From JASGTU01 sp963821815 (lineage in GTDB: Bacteria > Chloroflexota > Anaerolineae > Caldilineales > Caldilineaceae): DNA of 64,000 bases. Below are positions 59,327 through 64,000 of this stretch, piece after piece. Numbering within the stretch: position 1 is the stretch's first letter; every line of letters begins with the position of its first letter. A program made the position numbers and the translations under genes. Location of the stretch: positions 310,001 to 374,000 of the forward strand of contig CAWGFG010000002.1 of NCBI GenBank assembly GCA_963821815.1, in the 5' to 3' direction. The notes beneath the pieces were generated by a model, which worked only from the letters and a program-made list of their open reading frames with translations, ran no database searches and was not told the origin of the DNA.

Positions 59327-60004
59327 CTACGCTTCACGTAGAGCGTAGCCGACCCCTCGAACGGTCTGTATCAGGCGAGATTTGCCGTTCGCTTCCAGCT
59401 TGGTGCGTAGATAGCGAACATACACCTCAATGATATTGCTTTCGCCGCCGAAATCGTATTCCCAGATGTGTTCATAGATCATCTCCCTGGTCAATACCTG
59501 ATTCGGATGGCGCATGAACAGTTCGAGTAGATCGAATTCCTTGGCCGTGAGTTGAATCTCATCCTCGCCGCGAAAGACCTGCCTCGTCAGCGGGTTAAGC
59601 GTGAGATCGCCGAACACGTGCGTGTCCGATGTCGACTCTAGTTTGTGACGGCGGAAGAGGGCGCGGATGCGCGCTAGTAGCTCATCAAAGGCAAATGGCT
59701 TAACCAGGTAATCGTCGGCGCCAGCGTCCAAACCGGTAACACGGTCGGCAACTGCGTCACGGGCGGTTAACATGAGGATGGGCATATTAGATACCTGCCT
59801 CAGCCGCTTACAGACCTCCAGACCGTCAATGCCCGGCAGCATCAGGTCCAGGATGACTGCATCCGGCAGCGATTCTCGTGCAATGCGCAACGCGGTTTCG
59901 CCGTCTTCGGCAGTGACCACGTCATAGGATTCGAAAATCAACCCTCTGCGCAGAAGGTCTCTTATACGACGATCGTCTTCGACAATTAGCAATTTTTCTG
60001 ACAT
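59327..60004 (-). CDS. OmpR/PhoB-family response regulator
   Basis: 225 residues from the ATG at 60004 (MSEKLLIVEDDRRIRDLL), which begins the receiver domain; earlier in-frame codons look non-coding. Phosphoacceptor Asp in PDAVILDLMLPGIDG, the Thr of MLTARDAV and Lys of YLVKPFAFDELLARIRALFRR. The C-terminal winged-helix domain has LTAKEFDLLELFMRHPNQVLTRE, YVRYLRTKLEANGKSRLI and TVRGVGYALREA. It forms a two-component system with 57652-59229. Confidence 0.95.
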   Translation of the reverse strand: MSEKLLIVEDDRRIRDLLRRGLIFESYDVVTAEDGETALRIARESLPDAVILDLMLPGIDGLEVCKRLRQVSNMPILMLTARDAVADRVTGLDAGADDYLVKPFAFDELLARIRALFRRHKLESTSDTHVFGDLTLNPLTRQVFRGEDEIQLTAKEFDLLELFMRHPNQVLTREMIYEHIWEYDFGGESNIIEVYVRYLRTKLEANGKSRLIQTVRGVGYALREA

Positions 60005-60175
60005 GTGCGCTGCTTGCGTGGGTGAGGCGCATCCTGTGCGCTGATATTCAGCCATAAGGCAGCAAAGCATGACAATCAGCTTACGAACGCACTGCCTACG
60101 GTATGGATTGTAGGCGCGTGTAACGCGTGTGTCAAGGAATAAAGGCACGCATCGTTGCGAACCACAATAGAAATT

Positions 60176-61492
60176 CTAGATAGCACTGTGCCTTGCCCTC
60201 CAATTTCGCCTGCCTTGCACGCCCCACCAGACAGCCGTCGTCTCCGCCGCGAAGCCGGCGGTCAGCGCTGCGATGCCTAGTGTTGCGCCATAGACGCCGA
60301 AGTAAGTCAACGTGATGAGGGCGATCAATATTGCCACGATGCGGGCTGGTGCGCTGGGCGCTAATGCTTCTGTCCGCCGATCGCGCAGGCCGATGCCAGT
60401 GTAGTAGGCGCGAGCCGAGACGATGAACGAGTAGAATGAATAGATGATCAGCGGAATCCGCGCGCGTTCGGCTAGACTCGCATCTACACCTATCAGGCGT
60501 TCCAGGAGGAAATCTCTCATGGGCGACCAGAACATGATTAGCATCATAGCGAAGGAGACGAACGCGCAAGCGATTGTAAATTTCCGGATATACTCCTGGC
60601 TGTTTATTTCTTCTCGGAACGCAGAGGCAAGACTGCGCAAGTCGTTAAGCCAACCGTATGGGATGCGACCCAGTGTATATAGGACAGCCAAGATAGCGAG
60701 CGAGGCAGTGGGATAGGGTCCTCGTGCCACGAACAGGTTTATCATCGGGCGGCTCATCTCCTGGATAAGCCAAATGAGCGCCAGAGGCCAGTAGAAGCGT
60801 GTGATATCCATGAGCGAGATGGACGTGGTAGCTTCCTCTGATCCCGATTCCAGTTTAGTTAGGCGTTTTCTATGGTGATATGCGCCCCAGACGTTAATGC
60901 TGAGTTGGAAGAATATGCCAGTATATATTGCCAGTACGGGCAGTAATATCGGACGTTCTTGGATGAACGGAAGAGGTAATAAGACGATAATAGCTACGAT
61001 ACTGGCGCCCAGGTTGGCCAACATGGCATAACTGACAAGCGTAGTCTTTTGAACCCGCATGAGGATTCCCGCATGCATGAGCGCGAGACCTCGCATGAGC
61101 GGGTACGGAATGAAGAGGAGCAGTGCCAAGCGCACTTCGGTGGCCAACGCCGCATCAACCCCATGAAGTTGCTCGATGACCGCATGACTGACCGGACCGA
61201 ACGTGATCATCAGGGTAGCCAACATGAGCGCGCCGCCCAACAGCAGAATGAACCGGCGGACTTGTCGCCAAGACTGTCGATTGTCCACCATGACCAAGCC
61301 TAGCTCTTTTGCCTGTCCCAGTGGCGCACTCATGAAGAGCACCAACCCCCAAGCTAGCCCATAGGCCGCTAGTGTTTCTATGGCCCTTGGTGCACGCGCC
61401 ATCCCTGCACTGAGGAATTGTTGCCCTACCTCCAGGATGATGGCAGTGATTGCAAGCGGCAAGAGATAGCGCGTGAGTCTGCCATAGCTCAT
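60176..61492 (-). CDS. MATE-like / ANKH-like polytopic membrane protein
   Basis: 438 residues from the ATG at 61492, which overlaps the stop of the preceding ThDP enzyme (ATGA), so translation is coupled. About twelve hydrophobic segments in two similar halves, as in MATE/MVF flippase-fold proteins; the first half opens YGRLTRYLLPLAITAIILEVGQQFLSAG and the second FYWPLALIWLIQEMSRPMINL. This L-x-x-L-A-x-T start and the paired-halves look resemble the ANKH (progressive ankylosis) branch. Substrate unknown. Confidence is for the fold rather than the function. Confidence 0.65.
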   Translation of the reverse strand: MSYGRLTRYLLPLAITAIILEVGQQFLSAGMARAPRAIETLAAYGLAWGLVLFMSAPLGQAKELGLVMVDNRQSWRQVRRFILLLGGALMLATLMITFGPVSHAVIEQLHGVDAALATEVRLALLLFIPYPLMRGLALMHAGILMRVQKTTLVSYAMLANLGASIVAIIVLLPLPFIQERPILLPVLAIYTGIFFQLSINVWGAYHHRKRLTKLESGSEEATTSISLMDITRFYWPLALIWLIQEMSRPMINLFVARGPYPTASLAILAVLYTLGRIPYGWLNDLRSLASAFREEINSQEYIRKFTIACAFVSFAMMLIMFWSPMRDFLLERLIGVDASLAERARIPLIIYSFYSFIVSARAYYTGIGLRDRRTEALAPSAPARIVAILIALITLTYFGVYGATLGIAALTAGFAAETTAVWWGVQGRRNWRARHSAI

Positions 61493-63123
61493 GCTTGGTG
61501 TGGTCGGATGGGCGGTCGTCGATGCAAATGCCACGGCGCGGGCATAACCCCCACAGGAATGTCAACGATAGTCGGAACGTCGCTCGCCAGGCCTGTGCGG
61601 ATCGCTCGCCGGTATTCGTCGAAGGATGTTGCGCGAAGACCTTGTGCGCCAAAGGAGTCAGCCAGTTTCACGAAGTCGGGATTTCGCAACTCGGTCGCAA
61701 TGAAGCGCTCAGCGTACAGGTCTCGTTGCATGCGCCACACATTGCCGTACGCGCCGTCGTTGAACACGAGCGTGAGCGTATTAATGCCGTGCTGTACGGC
61801 TGTGGCGAGTTCGTTGGCAGTGAACAGAAAACCGCCGTCGCCGGTAACGGAGACGACAGGTCTGTTCGGGTTTGCGACCTTGGCACCGAGAGCGGTGGCG
61901 AAGCCCCAACCAAGTGTTCCCTGGTAGCCTGTCGTTATGCAAGTCTTGGGCTGGTAAAAAGGCATGGCGTAGCGGGCTACGTAGGAGAACTGTGTCATCT
62001 CCTCCACATAGATTCCGTCGTCCGGCAGTTCCTCGCGCAAGATGCGAACATAGCTCATCTGCGGTTCAAGGCTGGCATACTCTTCTTCGGCTGCAGCCTT
62101 GATGGCAAGCATCTCATCCTGGCGCGAAGGACGACTTGCTGACCGCTTCTCCACCGCTGGTATCAGTTCCACCAGTGCGGCTTTGGCGTCGGCCAATATG
62201 CTGACTGTAGGCTGGTGTATACGCAGATGTTCTTCCGGATCGATGTCAATGCGGATGATTTTCAGCTCATCGTCGACGCCCCAGCTTTGCAATGGAACTT
62301 GCAGTCGCGTACCCACAGCCAATACGACATCCGCTTTGGCCCAGTAGTGATAGGCGGCAGTCATGCTGTGACTGTACGGGTTACGATCGCTGACAATGCC
62401 GCGTCCATCGTAGGTAGCGAAGATCGGCGCCTGCAGAGCTTCCGCCAGCGCAAGCAGCTCCTCTCCTGTATTTGTAGCGCCGCCCCCAATAAAAATAGCT
62501 GGTTTCTTGGCCTTGGCAAGGTATTCTGCGGCAAGTGCAATGCGCTCGGTGTCGACTGGCGGCTGCCAAATGGGCAGAATCGTTGCCGGTAAATTGGCGA
62601 CAGTGCCATCCTCTAGCACATCCATCGGACACTCCAGCGCAACCGGTCGCGGCCGACCGGACTGCATCACGGCGAATGCTTGGGAGACCAGGTTCGGCGC
62701 ATCCGGTACGGAGTCGATGCGTTCAGCCCATTTTGTGAGGCCGCGCATGATCAACAACTGGTCCGGCAACTCGTGCAATAGGCCGTAGCCGCGGCCTAGT
62801 TCTGTCGTGCGAATCTGACCGCTAATGGCTAGGACAGGAGCGTTGCGCGCATAGGCCGTGGATAAGGCTGCCGTCGTGTTGAGGAAACCCGGTCCTGGCA
62901 CCACGGCGAATACGCCTGGCTTATCGCCACTCAGCGCATAGCCGAGCGCCATGTAGGCGGCGCCCTGCTCGTGACGCGTATGAACCACGTTCAACTCGTC
63001 TCGACGATCGTACAATGCAACGAAAAGCTGATCGTTTTGCACGCCCGGCAGGGCGAACAACGTGTCCACGTGGTGATCAATTAAGGAGGCGACGATCGCT
63101 TCACCGCCTGTTACAATAGCCAT
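61489..63123 (-). CDS. Thiamine-diphosphate-dependent enzyme, acetolactate synthase-like
   Basis: 544 residues with AGGAG before the ATG. Three ThDP modules in the acetolactate synthase order: the pyrimidine-binding domain with catalytic Glu in VVHTRHEQGAAYMALGYALS, the central domain (AKKPAIFIGGGATNTGEELL), and the PP domain with the GDGGFLFTANELATA motif and the NDGAYGN continuation (GDG-x(26)-N). It lacks an adjacent small regulatory subunit (IlvN), so it is more likely a catabolic or pyruvate/oxalyl-type decarboxylase-like enzyme than biosynthetic IlvB. Its neighbour downstream, the MATE-like gene, is coupled by ATGA. Confidence 0.88.
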   Translation of the reverse strand: MAIVTGGEAIVASLIDHHVDTLFALPGVQNDQLFVALYDRRDELNVVHTRHEQGAAYMALGYALSGDKPGVFAVVPGPGFLNTTAALSTAYARNAPVLAISGQIRTTELGRGYGLLHELPDQLLIMRGLTKWAERIDSVPDAPNLVSQAFAVMQSGRPRPVALECPMDVLEDGTVANLPATILPIWQPPVDTERIALAAEYLAKAKKPAIFIGGGATNTGEELLALAEALQAPIFATYDGRGIVSDRNPYSHSMTAAYHYWAKADVVLAVGTRLQVPLQSWGVDDELKIIRIDIDPEEHLRIHQPTVSILADAKAALVELIPAVEKRSASRPSRQDEMLAIKAAAEEEYASLEPQMSYVRILREELPDDGIYVEEMTQFSYVARYAMPFYQPKTCITTGYQGTLGWGFATALGAKVANPNRPVVSVTGDGGFLFTANELATAVQHGINTLTLVFNDGAYGNVWRMQRDLYAERFIATELRNPDFVKLADSFGAQGLRATSFDEYRRAIRTGLASDVPTIVDIPVGVMPAPWHLHRRPPIRPHQA

Positions 63124-63169
63124 TCTGGACTCCTACTAGTATGAATCGTTGTATGACCGTTCAAGCGTG

Positions 63170-64000
63170 CTAAACGAACCCGTCGCCGATGGTTACGGGC
63201 TGCGGCTTGAGTTTTGGCTGCCTTACCGTATTGATGGCCATGAATGTTACGGTAAGGATGACGATGAGGCCGCCGAGTAATGCATATTGGCTGGGTTGTT
63301 CATCGATGACAAGAAAGACCCAGATGGGATTCAAAATTGGCTCGAGCATTAGGATCAGTGCAGTTTCGACAGCGGAAAGCACCCGAGACGCCTGTGCAAA
63401 CAGGATATACGGAATGGCTAGTTGGAAGATGCCCAGGAACAAAATAATGCCGATTCCTTGCGTACCCAGCGGTGTGCCCCAACCGATCTCCCATAACACG
63501 AACGGCAAGCCGACAATCGCCGAGAGTAGATTGCCTAGCAATATGGTCTCCACCGGCGATCCGTCCTTCTGCTTGCGCACGAAAAGCAACATCCACGCCA
63601 TACTGATGCCGGACAGGATCGCGAACACGCAACCAAGTAGTCCTCCTGCCGTTAGTCCATCGTACAGGAAGATGAACATGCCGACGAAGACTGCGCCCAT
63701 GGCATACCAGTCAACCGGTCGTGTGTGCTCTTTGAGATACCATCCGCCGAAAATTGCCACAAACACAGGCGCCGTGTATTGCAAAAAGATTGCATTGGCC
63801 GCCGTCGTCATTTGTGTGGAGGCGATGAACAATGCCTGCGTGATGGCCAAGGCAATTGCCCCGCCGATCTGCGGACGGGACCACGTGAAATGCGGGTGAC
63901 GTATCCATGCGTAGATAACGATGGCTGTGATCGTGCTGCGCGCACCCATGATCGCCAGCGCATTCCAAGGCAGAAGCTTAATCAGCAGGCCGCCTGTGCT
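63170..64000 (-). CDS. EamA/DMT-family transporter, 5' end beyond the window
   Basis: At least 276 residues in frame; the reading frame runs off the window edge (STGGLLIKLLPWNALAIMGARS), so the start is missing. About nine hydrophobic segments are visible, with FIASTQMTTAANAIFLQYTAPVFVAIFGGWYL and EPILNPIWVFLVIDEQPS matching the two EamA repeats. Drug/metabolite exporter family; substrate unknown. It is upstream of the ThDP enzyme gene on the same strand with a 46-nt gap. Confidence 0.88.
   Translation of the reverse strand, partial: STGGLLIKLLPWNALAIMGARSTITAIVIYAWIRHPHFTWSRPQIGGAIALAITQALFIASTQMTTAANAIFLQYTAPVFVAIFGGWYLKEHTRPVDWYAMGAVFVGMFIFLYDGLTAGGLLGCVFAILSGISMAWMLLFVRKQKDGSPVETILLGNLLSAIVGLPFVLWEIGWGTPLGTQGIGIILFLGIFQLAIPYILFAQASRVLSAVETALILMLEPILNPIWVFLVIDEQPSQYALLGGLIVILTVTFMAINTVRQPKLKPQPVTIGDGFV

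Overview
The window is a 64 kb piece of a bacterial chromosome with moderate GC, densely coded on both strands. I read it as Chloroflexota, probably Anaerolineae/Caldilineae. The reasons are the 16S rRNA features, a SecA with a long N-terminal insert and a SEC-C zinc tail, the PTPS-related and DUF4013 membrane proteins, pdxS-pdxT, and a split propionyl/acyl-CoA carboxylase. This is inference from gene content and remembered sequence features, not from a database search. I see no insertion sequence, prophage, CRISPR array or toxin-antitoxin locus. It is mostly housekeeping chromosome.

Layout. 1-5.2 kb: nfo (cut by the window edge), secA (interrupted by a one-base frameshift), hsp20 and a BON-domain protein, all on minus. 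5.5-16.2 kb, plus: rmd and gmd (GDP-D-rhamnose synthesis), an alpha/beta hydrolase, a DUF4062-like protein, two overlapping large membrane proteins, a NUDIX hydrolase and pheT. 16.2-20.7 kb, minus: ribonuclease Z, a DinB-like protein, a MoaD-type sulfur carrier, a JAMM peptidase with a stop codon inside its active site, and a degenerate sugar-ABC-type permease with a frameshift. 20.8-22.2 kb, plus: a zinc-ribbon membrane protein and mutY. 22.2-28.6 kb, minus: clpX, clpP, tig and mutL. 29.0-30.6 kb, plus: pdxS-pdxT (PLP synthase). 30.7-34.7 kb, minus: an amino-acid permease fused to two Usp domains, with two unknown proteins behind it. 35.0-36.1 kb, plus: a secreted protein of unknown function. 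36.3-39.3 kb, minus: two tandem DUF4013 membrane proteins and birA. 39.4-44.6 kb, plus: a small membrane protein, then a biotin-dependent carboxylase cluster (carboxyltransferase, unknown protein, biotin carboxylase, biotin carrier), which fits with birA nearby. 45.0-52.3 kb, plus: a complete rRNA operon (16S, tRNA-Ile, 23S, 5S) with a roughly 1 kb leader and clear processing stems. 52.3-57.6 kb, plus: glmU (frameshifted), a CNNM/CBS protein, cytidine deaminase and a GAF/PAS histidine kinase. 57.6-64 kb, minus: a response regulator and sensor kinase pair, a MATE-like membrane protein coupled to a ThDP enzyme, and an EamA transporter cut by the window edge.

Two themes stand out. First, four reading frames that should be intact are broken by single-base events: secA, glmU and the permease by one-base indels, and the JAMM peptidase by one in-frame TAA. 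secA and glmU are normally essential, so consensus error is the first explanation to test. Second, the non-coding sequence is informative. The rRNA operon carries long complementary arms around 16S and around 23S, a boxA-like motif repeated before each large rRNA, and several families of short repeats. Three genes show TATAAT exactly 6 nt before ATG, which predicts leaderless mRNAs. glmU has a promoter, a structured leader and an intrinsic terminator just before its start, which suggests attenuation. I did not find a convincing wholly new multi-gene system. The best candidates for undescribed biology are the unknown protein inside the carboxylase operon, the permease that lacks its EAA loop, and the glmU leader.
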